Part shown: positions 6,279 to 13,370 of the stretch, in pieces
Numbering within the stretch: position 1 is the stretch's first letter
How the letters are laid out: each line of letters begins with the position of its first letter
DNA from: a virus
DNA: 36,536 bases
Virus record (IMG/VR): IMGVR_UViG_3300025872_000149
Location: 1-36,536 of that record
Reading direction: 5' to 3' (one strand)
The notes under the pieces: model-generated
What the model was told of the DNA's origin: nothing
Databases searched by the model: none
What the model saw: only the letters and a program-made list of their open reading frames with translations
Position numbers and translations under genes: made by a program

Positions 6279-6398
6279 ATGGAAACCCCTCCACCGAACT
6301 GGCCGTTCCCGACGTACAAAGGGAACCCGCTTCCAAAACCACCTCCCTCACCGTTCCGTCAGGAACCCCTACCACCTGCGCCACCGGCGCCTTTTTAA
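6279..6398 (+). CDS. Proline-rich 39-residue peptide
   Basis: 39 codons ending 9 bases before the ATPase gene. About 17 of 39 residues are proline (METPPPNWPF, PLPKPPPSPF, PPAPPAPF), with three similar segments each ending in PF. Such low complexity can arise from base composition, but the strong Shine-Dalgarno upstream and exact fit between two genes favour translation. It would be an extended, unfolded peptide; a binding partner is unknown. Confidence 0.5.
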   Translation: METPPPNWPFPTYKGNPLPKPPPSPFRQEPLPPAPPAPF

Positions 6399-6407
6399 TG
6401 AAACAAC

Positions 6408-7079
6408 ATGGCTATAAATCTCAAAACCACCAAATCACTCGCGGCATCTGGCGTAAAACTTCTGGTCTACGGTCAAGCCGGGGCCGGTAAGACGACCCTG
6501 ATACCAAGCTTGCCGACGCCTGTAGTGTTGTCGGCTGAGGGCGGTCTGCTGTCGATTGCAGACGCTGACGTGCCTTTTATTGAGATAGGCACGATGGCTG
6601 CTTTGTGGGAGGCTTGGGAGTGGCTAACGAAGTCTGCGGAAGCTACCCACTTTGAAAGCGTTGCGCTAGATAGTATTAGTGAAATTGCGGAGGTCGTGTT
6701 GTCCGCTGAGAAGAAATCTAGCAAAGATCCTCGACAGGCTTACGGTGCGATGCAAGAGCAAATGGCTGACATCATCCGGGCATTCCGTGATGTGCCAGGC
6801 AAGCACGTTTACATGTCTGCAAAGCTAGAAAAGAACCAAGACGAAATGGGCCGGATACTCTACTCCCCATCAATGCCGGGCAATAAAACCGGACAAAGCC
6901 TACCCTACTTTTTCGATGAAGTGCTGGCGCTAAGAGTTGAGAAGAATGCTGAAGGCGAGACACAACGGGCACTGATGTGTGACTCTGATGGACTATGGGT
7001 TGCTAAAGATAGATCCGGAAAGCTTGAGATGTGGGAAGCCCCCGACTTAGGGGCGATCATCCGAAAAATTGAGAGTTAA
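6408..7079 (+). CDS. Sak4-like RecA-fold ATPase (recombination)
   Basis: 223 residues with Walker A GQAGAGKT (22-29), a Walker B-like SVALDSISEIAEV and no other domain, as in the AAA_24/Sak4 family of phage single-strand annealing-associated ATPases (usual length about 220-300). It would load on single-stranded DNA with a phage SSB and support recombination or replication restart. The neighbours agree: a DUF669-like protein and a RecB/Cas4-like nuclease lie just downstream. Start ATG at 6408, with ribosome site not strong. Confidence 0.82.
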   Translation: MAINLKTTKSLAASGVKLLVYGQAGAGKTTLIPSLPTPVVLSAEGGLLSIADADVPFIEIGTMAALWEAWEWLTKSAEATHFESVALDSISEIAEVVLSAEKKSSKDPRQAYGAMQEQMADIIRAFRDVPGKHVYMSAKLEKNQDEMGRILYSPSMPGNKTGQSLPYFFDEVLALRVEKNAEGETQRALMCDSDGLWVAKDRSGKLEMWEAPDLGAIIRKIES

Positions 7080-7081
7080 CT

Positions 7082-7303
7082 ATGAACGCTCACGAGATCC
7101 TTGAACTGTGGAACAACACTCGGCACAAACATGCTGGCGAATGCTGGGACAGTCTAGCCCTAACATTTGCCGGGGGGGTCGCTAGGACTGTGCAGGAAAG
7201 ATGCGCGAGAGTCTGTGACGACTATTGCATCACTGCCCCTTTCACTGCGGCTGCTGTGGCGCACGAGCTGGCCCACAGAATTAGATCCGTGAGCTTCGAT
7301 TAA
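7082..7303 (+). CDS. Hypothetical protein
   Basis: 73 residues, not recognised. Mostly helical, with three Cys in the middle (ERCARVCDDYC) and His residues that could bind metal. It starts 2 bases after the ATPase stop, so translation is coupled. It lies between the Sak4-like ATPase and other recombination genes. Small helical proteins with an RCARVCD-type string are frequent in phage early regions; no function is known. Confidence 0.65.
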   Translation: MNAHEILELWNNTRHKHAGECWDSLALTFAGGVARTVQERCARVCDDYCITAPFTAAAVAHELAHRIRSVSFD

Positions 7304-7313
7304 AAGGATAACT

Positions 7314-7700
7314 ATGAAGACGATTGAACAACTAGCCGAAGAGTGGGAGCAGATTAAAGCTGCCGAGGAACAAATTAAGACTCGTAGAAGGGAGATTGAA
7401 GACGAAATCACAGAACTTTTGAACCTGCCGAAAGACTTGGATCAGCAAAAGACCCACGACATCGGTTTTTACAAACTAAAAGTCACGGGACGAATTGACC
7501 GCAAGGTAGATGCTGATAAACTGCAAGCACTTGCCGAGGAAGCTGGACTAACAGAACACCTCGGGAGCTTGTTTCGGTGGAAGCCTGAGATCAACCTGCC
7601 CGCATGGAAGGCTGCGCACACTGACATCACAGGCCCTCTACTCGACGCAATCACGACCAAGGCCGCAAGGCCAAGCTATGCCATCACTAGAAAGGACTGA
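7314..7700 (+). CDS. Conserved phage protein with N-terminal coiled coil
   Basis: 128 residues. Residues 1-38 are a long charged helix (EEWEQIKAAEEQIKTRRREIEDEI) and the rest is a compact domain (GFYKLKVTGRIDRKVDADKL ...). Proteins of this build sit between Sak4-like ATPase and DUF669 genes in many phages and are taken as recombination accessories, similar in build to host-nuclease inhibitor families such as Gam or Gp157 but not clearly a member. AAGGATA precedes the ATG. Confidence 0.7.
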   Translation: MKTIEQLAEEWEQIKAAEEQIKTRRREIEDEITELLNLPKDLDQQKTHDIGFYKLKVTGRIDRKVDADKLQALAEEAGLTEHLGSLFRWKPEINLPAWKAAHTDITGPLLDAITTKAARPSYAITRKD

Positions 7701-7703
7701 ACC

Positions 7704-8198
7704 ATGGCACTACTCAACCAACCAATCGAACTCAACAGCATTCCAATCACTGAAAAGTCTTACGGACTGATTCCTGCTGGCTGGTACACGGCCACAATCT
7801 CAAAGTCTGAGCTTCGCATGACAAAGTCCGGAACCGGCGAGATGATCGCCTGTATGTTTACGATCAGCGGCCCGACTCACCAGGGGCGTACCTGCTGGAC
7901 AAACATCAACATTCGCAATCAGAACCCTAAGGCTGAAGAAGTCGGGCGTGAGCAGTTGGGCTACTTGATGCGAGCCACCGGAATCAGCCAGGTTGTTGAC
8001 ACGGATGTTTTGATTGGCAAGACGTGCCAGATCAAGATTGCAGTTCGAGACGACGAGCGTTACGGTGAAGGTAACGAGATCAAAGGGTTTAGGGCTGCTG
8101 AAGGTGGCTCAATGCCTCAGGGCGGCGGGTTGCCCATGCCTGCGCTGGCGTCTGCTCCAAGCCCTTCTAAAGCTGCTCCTCCGTGGGCTAAGAAGTAA
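7704..8198 (+). CDS. DUF669-like protein, probable single-strand DNA-binding partner
   Basis: 164 residues. The core (GLIPAGWYTATISKSELR ... TGEMIACMFTISGP ... REQLGYLMRATG) matches the DUF669 pattern of a beta-barrel phage protein found with Sak/Sak4 recombinases and thought to act as SSB. Residues 130-164 are a Gly/Pro/Ala/Ser-rich unfolded tail ending PPWAKK, like the disordered tail of SSBs, although lacking the acidic tip of host SSB. It starts 3 bases after the preceding stop. Confidence 0.72.
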   Translation: MALLNQPIELNSIPITEKSYGLIPAGWYTATISKSELRMTKSGTGEMIACMFTISGPTHQGRTCWTNINIRNQNPKAEEVGREQLGYLMRATGISQVVDTDVLIGKTCQIKIAVRDDERYGEGNEIKGFRAAEGGSMPQGGGLPMPALASAPSPSKAAPPWAKK

Positions 8199-8204
8199 AA
8201 GAAA

Positions 8205-8234
8205 AAGCCCCCGAGATGTGAGTCAAGGGGGCTT
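8205..8234 (+). terminator. Possible terminator or attenuator
   Basis: Perfect 8-base stem AAGCCCCC (8205-8212) with GGGGGCTT (8227-8234) and a 14-base loop. What follows (AACTTTC) is a poor T run, so it may only reduce transcription into the nuclease gene or protect the upstream mRNA end. Confidence 0.45.
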
Positions 8235-8279
8235 AACTTTCACGAGTTACACCCAACTGCGAAAGGAGACAAAGCAATT

Positions 8280-9242
8280 ATGGCACAGGTGTCTATCCCA
8301 AATCCAATTGTTGAAGCTATTGACCAGGCTTACCAAGACACCCAGGAGCCGCCACGAGGGCATTTAGGGGCCTCAATGCTTGGCCATAAGTGTGATCGTT
8401 GGCTTTGGCTGTCTTTCAGGTGGGCGGTGATAGAAAAGTTCCCCGGTCGGATCCTGCGGCTATTCCGCCGTGGCCAGGACGAAGAAGCCAGGATTGTCGG
8501 GGACCTATGCCGGATCGGTGTGCAGTTTCGAGACACCAAGGGCGAGCAGGTACGGGTTGATTTTGGCTCGCATGTGTCTGGATCGGTGGATGCAATCATT
8601 GAGTCTGGTCTGCCAGGCGCACCGAAGGCCAAACACGTAGTGGAGATGAAGACGCATTCACTAAAAAGCTTCAACGATTTATGCGCCAAGGGTGTCCAGC
8701 AGTCAAAGCCTATGCACTGGGCCCAAATGCAGGTTTATATGCATGGCTTGGGCATTCATCGAGCGTTGTATTACGCGATCTGCAAAGACGATGACAGGAT
8801 CTACACTGAACGGCTACACTATGACAATCAGGCAGCTGAGAAGCTGGTGGATAAGGGCAGACGAATTGCGCAAGCAGACCGGATGCCAGAGCCGTTGAGC
8901 AGTGACCCAACGTGGTGGGAGTGCAAGTTTTGTGCAGCGCACGAGTTTTGCCACAAAACCAAGAAGACTAGGGAAGTGAACTGTAGGACATGCGCACATT
9001 CAACGGCTAGCGTCTCTGGTCACTGGGGGTGTGCAAAATGGGGTAACGACATCCCTGAGGATTGGCAAAGAACAGGGTGTTCGTCGCACGTTGTTCACCC
9101 GGATCTAGTGCCGTGGAAGCTGAAAGGAAGCGACGGTAACGGCTGGAGAGCAATCTATTTGGTGGACGGGCGCGAGGTGGTGAACGGTGAACCTGGGCCC
9201 GGGGTGGTGTCTAGTGAGGAACTTCTGAAGGATAAGGAATGA
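8280..9242 (+). CDS. RecB/Cas4-like PD-(D/E)XK nuclease with Cys clusters
   Basis: 320 residues. The nuclease core has D104 (SGSVDAII) and E122-x-K124 (VVEMKTH). C38 together with C215, C218 and C224 (ECKFCAAHEFC) has the layout of the iron-sulfur cluster seen in Cas4 and AddB-type nucleases. A second Cys group follows (CRTC at 235-238, C251, C267), probably a separate zinc or cluster site not present in the minimal family. It probably trims double-strand ends to make single strands for the Sak4/DUF669 pair. AAAGGAG precedes the ATG; the stop overlaps the next gene as ATGA. Confidence 0.82.
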   Translation: MAQVSIPNPIVEAIDQAYQDTQEPPRGHLGASMLGHKCDRWLWLSFRWAVIEKFPGRILRLFRRGQDEEARIVGDLCRIGVQFRDTKGEQVRVDFGSHVSGSVDAIIESGLPGAPKAKHVVEMKTHSLKSFNDLCAKGVQQSKPMHWAQMQVYMHGLGIHRALYYAICKDDDRIYTERLHYDNQAAEKLVDKGRRIAQADRMPEPLSSDPTWWECKFCAAHEFCHKTKKTREVNCRTCAHSTASVSGHWGCAKWGNDIPEDWQRTGCSSHVVHPDLVPWKLKGSDGNGWRAIYLVDGREVVNGEPGPGVVSSEELLKDKE

Positions 9243-9469
9243 ACTGTACACACAGAGCGATAAGGTCATGGTCAGAGCTGAATGGCAAGCCGGTACCGAT
9301 GTGGACATGCGTTGATTGTGGCGCCATGTTTGAGCTTAGGCGCGAAATGAAACCGCTGACTGATCCTCAGATTCATGAGCTTGATTGGCCAAAAACTTGG
9401 AATTACGACGATGTGAGGGATTTTGTTATATCAGTGGAACAGGCGCATGGGATTTGGGGGAAGGTATGA
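9239..9469 (+). CDS. Small protein with zinc-knuckle and HGI tail
   Basis: 76 residues, not assigned. The first half has Cys/His spaced as a possible zinc ribbon (MNCTHR ... WTCVDCG). The second half is a short module (PLTDPQIHEL ... EQAHGI) that recurs at the end of the next gene. Both flanking junctions are ATGA overlaps. This tail module is frequent in small phage proteins, but its role is not known. Confidence 0.65.
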   Translation: MNCTHRAIRSWSELNGKPVPMWTCVDCGAMFELRREMKPLTDPQIHELDWPKTWNYDDVRDFVISVEQAHGIWGKV

Positions 9470-9828
9470 CAACACTACGATCAGCAGCAGAGATGGCGCT
9501 TGAGGCTCTTCGCGTAGCTACTACGCCGCGTTCAGAAGATCGTCAAACAGTGCTGATGGCACAAGCCGCTTTACTCATAGCACTAGCGGAGCCTGAACCG
9601 GAGCCGGTGGCGTATGGATACAGAGATGCTAGAGGAAACATCAGACTGCTCAACCATTACGAAACGAAAATGGATCGCATACCCCTTTACACATCCCCAC
9701 CCCAGCGCCAGCCGCTGACGGATGAGGAGATTGACGCGCTTGCGATTGACGAGGATGGCTTACCAAACAGCCACTTTGAATTCGCCCGCGCCATTGAGCG
9801 AGCACACGGGATAGGGAGCCAAGAATGA
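9466..9828 (+). CDS. Hypothetical protein with HGI tail
   Basis: 120 residues from ATG 9466 (ATGA overlap with the previous stop; an in-frame ATG at 9385 would overlap far into that gene). The N-terminus is helical (LRSAAEMALEALRVA). The middle (PEPVAYGYRDARGNIRLLNH) resembles the short beta segment seen in many phage early proteins, and the end (PLTDEEIDALAIDE ... AIERAHGI) is the same module as in the preceding gene. Function unknown. Confidence 0.68.
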   Translation: MTTLRSAAEMALEALRVATTPRSEDRQTVLMAQAALLIALAEPEPEPVAYGYRDARGNIRLLNHYETKMDRIPLYTSPPQRQPLTDEEIDALAIDEDGLPNSHFEFARAIERAHGIGSQE

Positions 9829-10040
9829 AAGAACAAACCACAGAACATCTGCAACAACTGGCTTGGGAGTGTGGATTCATGATTGAGCTGGATCTTCCGA
9901 GGCTCATTAAGTTTGCAGGTCTAGTACGAGCTGATGCATTCTCAGCCGGGTTTGAATCTGGAATGAACTATCAACGAACGATGAGCCTGAAGGTGTTGGA
10001 GCAGGCAGCTAGAGAGATCGGAGAACGCCGCCGTGACTAA
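9825..10040 (+). CDS. Hypothetical helical protein
   Basis: 71 residues, not recognised. Predicted all-helical and amphipathic (LQQLAWECGFMIELDL, LVRADAFSAGFESGM, LEQAAREIGERRRD). ATGA overlap at the start and an 8-base overlap with the following gene at the end suggest a tightly coupled operon. Confidence 0.62.
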   Translation: MKEQTTEHLQQLAWECGFMIELDLPRLIKFAGLVRADAFSAGFESGMNYQRTMSLKVLEQAAREIGERRRD

Positions 10041-10452
10041 TTACAACCCTGTAACTCCGAAGAATAAGGGTAGGAACTATTGCCGGGTCAATGCCATGTC
10101 TCTGGCCCAGCTAATCAAGTTCTTGTCTGAAGGGATCTATTCTTGCAAGGAACTTGCAGAAGAATCAGGTCTTCACTACGTCACTGTTCTGACCTATACC
10201 CGGGAGATGTATCGGGCAGGTGTGTTGTACATCAAGGCTTGGGAGAAGGATGTCAGAGGAACTGACCAGATAAGAATCTATGCCCTTGGAAACAAGCCCG
10301 ACGCCAAGAAACAGAAGCTAAGTTCTGTTGACAAACAGAGACGGCACCGACAGAAGAAACAGCAAATGAAGGTGATTCAGATGATTGCAGGGGACTCTAA
10401 ATTGTGCGAGCGGAAACCGAAGGCACAGCAAACACAGGAAATGGCAGCATGA
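10033..10452 (+). CDS. Winged-helix DNA-binding protein
   Basis: 139 residues starting with GTG at 10033, inside the previous gene, with GGAG upstream. Residues 22-75 form a probable winged helix (LAQLIKFLSEGIYSCKELA, then ESGLHYVTVLTYTREMYRAG as recognition helix). The C-terminal 60 residues are very basic (KQRRHRQKKQQMK). It probably binds DNA as a phage regulator or replication accessory. The position before the methyltransferase does not settle which. Confidence 0.68.
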   Translation: MTNYNPVTPKNKGRNYCRVNAMSLAQLIKFLSEGIYSCKELAEESGLHYVTVLTYTREMYRAGVLYIKAWEKDVRGTDQIRIYALGNKPDAKKQKLSSVDKQRRHRQKKQQMKVIQMIAGDSKLCERKPKAQQTQEMAA

Positions 10453-10640
10453 ACATCAAACTAATACCGCCAAAGATTGATGCTTTTGACGATGATCACA
10501 TTGCCGTTTTCACCATGGAGATGGTAGGTGAGGATATCGCCAGCATTGAGATCCGGGCTTGGATTGATAGGGATAACTGGCCGCACATTCAAAAGGCAGT
10601 TACCGATGCTTTGGAGATGATGTTTCCGGAGGGTGCATGA
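10449..10640 (+). CDS. Small hypothetical acidic protein
   Basis: 63 residues from ATG 10449 (ATGA overlap with the previous stop); an ATG at 10404 lies inside the upstream gene and is less likely. The composition is acidic with a beta-rich middle (IAVFTMEMVGEDIASIEIRAW) and a final helix. Its end carries the GGAGG ribosome site used by the two overlapping genes that follow. Function unknown. Confidence 0.6.
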   Translation: MNIKLIPPKIDAFDDDHIAVFTMEMVGEDIASIEIRAWIDRDNWPHIQKAVTDALEMMFPEGA

Positions 10641-11428
10641 ATGAGTTGGCTCTTTTCGCGGGTGCTGGTGGAGGAATTCTCGGGGGAAAACTGCTCGGAT
10701 GGAGAACAGTCTGTGCCGTCGAATGGGAGCCCTACCCCGCAAGCGTTCTTGTCCAGCGACAAAATGACGGGCTTCTCCCGCCTTTCCCGATCTGGGATGA
10801 CGTTCAAACCTTTGACGGAAAGCCGTGGAAAGGAATCGTTGACGTTGTATCTGGCGGGTTTCCATGCCAAGACATCAGTGTTGCCGGGAAAGGAGCAGGC
10901 ATTGACGGAAAACGCTCGGGAATGTGGTCACACATGGCGCGGATCATTGGCGATGTTCGACCCCGTTTCGTCTTCGTGGAAAACAGCCCAGCCATCATTA
11001 CTAGAGGACTTGGGCGAGTCCTTGGTGATTTGGCCTCGCTCGGGTATGACTGTAAATGGACAGTGCTGGGAGCTGCCGACGTTGGAGCACCGCATCAACG
11101 GGATAGATTCTGGCTTGTGGCCAACTCCAACAGTATGCGGAAATTACAACCGGAAGGGAGCCAGCAAGACAAGCGGGGATGGTCTGGCAACGGCTGTATT
11201 CAAGTGTGCAACCCCAACAGCCAGAGACTGGAAAAGCGGGAAAGCCAGCCAGGCAACAATGGAGAGGAATTCCAGACCTCTATCGGAGCAAATTGGTGGA
11301 AGTCTGAACCCACCATGGGTCGAGTGGCTTATGGGGTGGCCGGAAGGGTGGACAGACTTAAAGCCATTGGAAACGGTCAAGTTCCAGCAGTGGCAGCAAC
11401 AGCATGGAGGCTGCTAAATGCTCCGTGA
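10637..11428 (+). CDS. DNA cytosine-5 methyltransferase (Dcm-like)
   Basis: 263 residues with the C5-methyltransferase motifs in order: I (LFAGAGGG, 6-13), IV (GGFPCQ with the catalytic C77), VI (ENSP at 115-118), VIII (QRDRFW) and X (GNGQVP near 246). It transfers methyl from SAM to cytosine, presumably to shield phage DNA from host restriction. The target domain between VIII and X is short (about 80 residues), as in other phage enzymes of this type. The ATG overlaps the previous stop; GGAGG lies just upstream. Another complete reading frame, shifted by +1, covers almost all of the gene (10641-11417). No restriction enzyme is adjacent. Confidence 0.92.
   Translation: MNELALFAGAGGGILGGKLLGWRTVCAVEWEPYPASVLVQRQNDGLLPPFPIWDDVQTFDGKPWKGIVDVVSGGFPCQDISVAGKGAGIDGKRSGMWSHMARIIGDVRPRFVFVENSPAIITRGLGRVLGDLASLGYDCKWTVLGAADVGAPHQRDRFWLVANSNSMRKLQPEGSQQDKRGWSGNGCIQVCNPNSQRLEKRESQPGNNGEEFQTSIGANWWKSEPTMGRVAYGVAGRVDRLKAIGNGQVPAVAATAWRLLNAP
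10641..11417 (+). CDS. Overlapping +1-frame protein within methyltransferase gene
   Basis: 258 codons without a stop in the +1 frame, starting 4 bases after the methyltransferase ATG and using the same GGAGG. The product looks like a protein: an N-terminal part rich in Ser, Phe and Trp (MSWLFSRVLVEEFSG), two WPTPT/ATPTARDW-type repeats in the middle (LWPTPTVCGNYNRKG, CATPTARDWKSGK) and an ending WVEWLMGWPEGWTDL. From memory, proteins of this pattern are annotated as hypothetical next to phage cytosine methyltransferases. By rough estimate a random frame would stay open this long only a few times in a million. Function is unknown; action together with the methyltransferase is a guess. It could still be a codon-bias shadow. 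Confidence 0.55.
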   Translation: MSWLFSRVLVEEFSGENCSDGEQSVPSNGSPTPQAFLSSDKMTGFSRLSRSGMTFKPLTESRGKESLTLYLAGFHAKTSVLPGKEQALTENARECGHTWRGSLAMFDPVSSSWKTAQPSLLEDLGESLVIWPRSGMTVNGQCWELPTLEHRINGIDSGLWPTPTVCGNYNRKGASKTSGDGLATAVFKCATPTARDWKSGKASQATMERNSRPLSEQIGGSLNPPWVEWLMGWPEGWTDLKPLETVKFQQWQQQHGGC

Positions 11429-13016
11429 CTACCAACAGCGCGCCATCGACCAGCTTTACGAATGGTTCAGACGCGGCAATGAAGGCAACCCTTGCCTGGT
11501 TCTTCCAACAGGATCGGGCAAGAGTCACATCGTGGCGGCACTGTGCAAGGATGCTTTGCAGAACTGGCCTGAAACCCGTGTTCTGATGCTCACTCATGTG
11601 AAGGAGCTGATTGAGCAAAACGCGGAGAAAATGAGACTCCATTGGACGGGTGCGCCAATGGGTATTTATAGCGCTAGCATTGGCCGCAGGCAACTGGGCG
11701 AGCCTATAACTTTTGCCGGCATCCAGTCAATCCGCAGCAAAGCCGAGCTGATTGGGCATGTGGATCTCTGCATCATTGATGAGTGTCACCTAGTCGGACA
11801 CAAAGACGAAGGCGGCTACAGAACGTTATTGTCCGACCTGAAGCAGATCAACCCGGACATGAGAGTGATTGGTCTGACGGCTACCCCGTGGCGTTTGGGG
11901 CATGGCCTGATTACGGACGAACCGGCTATCTTCTCAGACCTGATTGAGCCTGTGTCCATTGATGAACTGGTGCGCAGGAAGTTTCTTGCGCCCCTCCGGT
12001 CAAAAGTGACGGACTCTAGGTTAGATGTCTCAGGCGTGAAGAAGCGTGGCGGAGAGTACATTGAGAGCGAGCTGCAAGCCGCCGTCAACACCGATCCACA
12101 GAACCGGGCGATCGTCTCTGAAGTCATCCAACGGGCTGGAGATCGGAAGGCTTGGTTGTTCTTTTGTGCCGGTGTTCAACATGCACAGGATGTGCGTGAC
12201 GTTCTACGAGGCTTTGGGATCGTTGCGGAATGCGTGACAGGGGATACGCCAAAAGCGGAGCGTGAACGCATTTTGACGCTCTACAAAGGTGGCGAGATCA
12301 GGGCATTGACTAACGCGAATGTGTTAACGACTGGCTTTGATTACCCCGATATTGATCTGGTGGCGATGCTCCGGCCGACGATGAGCCCGAGCCTTTATGT
12401 ACAGATGGCAGGACGAGGGATGCGCCCAAAGAGTCACACCGATCATTGCTTGGTGCTGGACTTCGCAGGCGTGGTGTCAACGCATGGGCCAATCACAGCC
12501 GTCCAGCCTCCGAAGAAATCAGGGTCTGGCAATGGCGAGGCTCCGGTGAAGGTTTGTGAAACCTGCCATGAGCTGTGCCCGATTTCTGCCAGGCGATGTC
12601 CCGCGTGTGGTACGCCGTTTCCTGAGCCAGAAAAAAAGCCGCTGCTCTTGCACAGTGACGATATCATGGGCATCGAGGGCACGAAGATGTCCGTAAGGTC
12701 TTGGATCTGGCGAAAGCACACAAGCAAGGCCTCAGGTAAACAAATGTTAGCAGTGACGTATTACGGGGCTCTAAGCGATGCTCCGGTCACAGAGTACATC
12801 GCAGTCATGCATGAAGGATATGCCGGTCAGAAAGCGATTCAGACGCTACTGACGATGGCTAGGCGATCCAGGGCCGACTTGCAATCAGCAGATGATCTGG
12901 AAGAAGCAGTCAAGGCGATGAACAGCGCAAAAGCGCCAACAGTCGTGGAGTACAGAAAAGAGGGGAAGTTTTTCCGAGTGATCAACAGAGAATGGAGAGA
13001 CGATGATAGAGCCTGA
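11418..13016 (+). CDS. Superfamily II DEAH/DECH helicase
   Basis: 532 residues. Helicase motifs: Q-like MLRDYQQRAID, I (LPTGSGKS, 29-36), II (DECH, 121-124), III (LTATP), V (NVLTTGFDYPDIDLV) and VI (QMAGRGMR). After the helicase core a zinc ribbon follows (CETC ... CPAC, about 375-395) and a C-terminal domain of 130 residues. Phage helicases of this class (UvsW/RecG-like in role) act in recombination-dependent replication or repair. It overlaps the methyltransferase stop by 11 bases and is followed by small genes and the VRR-NUC nuclease, a frequent pairing in phages. Confidence 0.88.
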   Translation: MLRDYQQRAIDQLYEWFRRGNEGNPCLVLPTGSGKSHIVAALCKDALQNWPETRVLMLTHVKELIEQNAEKMRLHWTGAPMGIYSASIGRRQLGEPITFAGIQSIRSKAELIGHVDLCIIDECHLVGHKDEGGYRTLLSDLKQINPDMRVIGLTATPWRLGHGLITDEPAIFSDLIEPVSIDELVRRKFLAPLRSKVTDSRLDVSGVKKRGGEYIESELQAAVNTDPQNRAIVSEVIQRAGDRKAWLFFCAGVQHAQDVRDVLRGFGIVAECVTGDTPKAERERILTLYKGGEIRALTNANVLTTGFDYPDIDLVAMLRPTMSPSLYVQMAGRGMRPKSHTDHCLVLDFAGVVSTHGPITAVQPPKKSGSGNGEAPVKVCETCHELCPISARRCPACGTPFPEPEKKPLLLHSDDIMGIEGTKMSVRSWIWRKHTSKASGKQMLAVTYYGALSDAPVTEYIAVMHEGYAGQKAIQTLLTMARRSRADLQSADDLEEAVKAMNSAKAPTVVEYRKEGKFFRVINREWRDDDRA

Positions 13017-13194
13017 AGTTGTCAGACTGTACCGAGAGAAGGTCAAAGAGCGCCCATACCCGCCCAAGTGCTGCTACACATGCGATCACTACTCAGACAA
13101 CAGTTATTGCACCATGTTCGATGAAACGGTTCCCAAAGATTTCGCCGAGTCATTGGATCAGTGCCCGAGCTGGTTCGAGGAGGTGCCCTTTTGA
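13003..13194 (+). CDS. Small Cys-rich (zinc or Fe-S) protein
   Basis: 63 residues overlapping the helicase end. The Cys pattern C-C-x2-C then C, then C-x2-W (CCYTCDHYSDNSYC ... QCPSW) suggests a metal site. The same motif style occurs in the virion-region protein at 24525-24932. Located between helicase and nuclease; function unknown. Confidence 0.65.
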   Translation: MIEPEVVRLYREKVKERPYPPKCCYTCDHYSDNSYCTMFDETVPKDFAESLDQCPSWFEEVPF

Positions 13195-13370
13195 CCAAGA
13201 ACGAACAACTCAAATTTGAAAGGCTTGAGCGATTGCTCGAGGCTGAAAGACAAAGAGCAGAGAAAGCCTGGGAGGCATACAGACAGACTCTTTATGAGCT
13301 GGTGGATATAAAAATGCGTCTTGAGGGTGTCCAGAGAGCACTTGATGACAAGTTTGAGGACGACAAATGA
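13191..13370 (+). CDS. Small coiled-coil protein (TTG start)
   Basis: 59 residues, most of it a single charged helix with heptad character (FERLERLLEAERQRAEKAWE, then KMRLEGVQRALDDKFEDD). The TTG at 13191 is chosen because GAGGAGG sits 9 bases before it and it overlaps the previous stop as TTGA; a GTG at 13161 has no such site. The stop overlaps the nuclease start as ATGA. A likely oligomer or adaptor of unknown role. Confidence 0.6.
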   Translation: MTKNEQLKFERLERLLEAERQRAEKAWEAYRQTLYELVDIKMRLEGVQRALDDKFEDDK

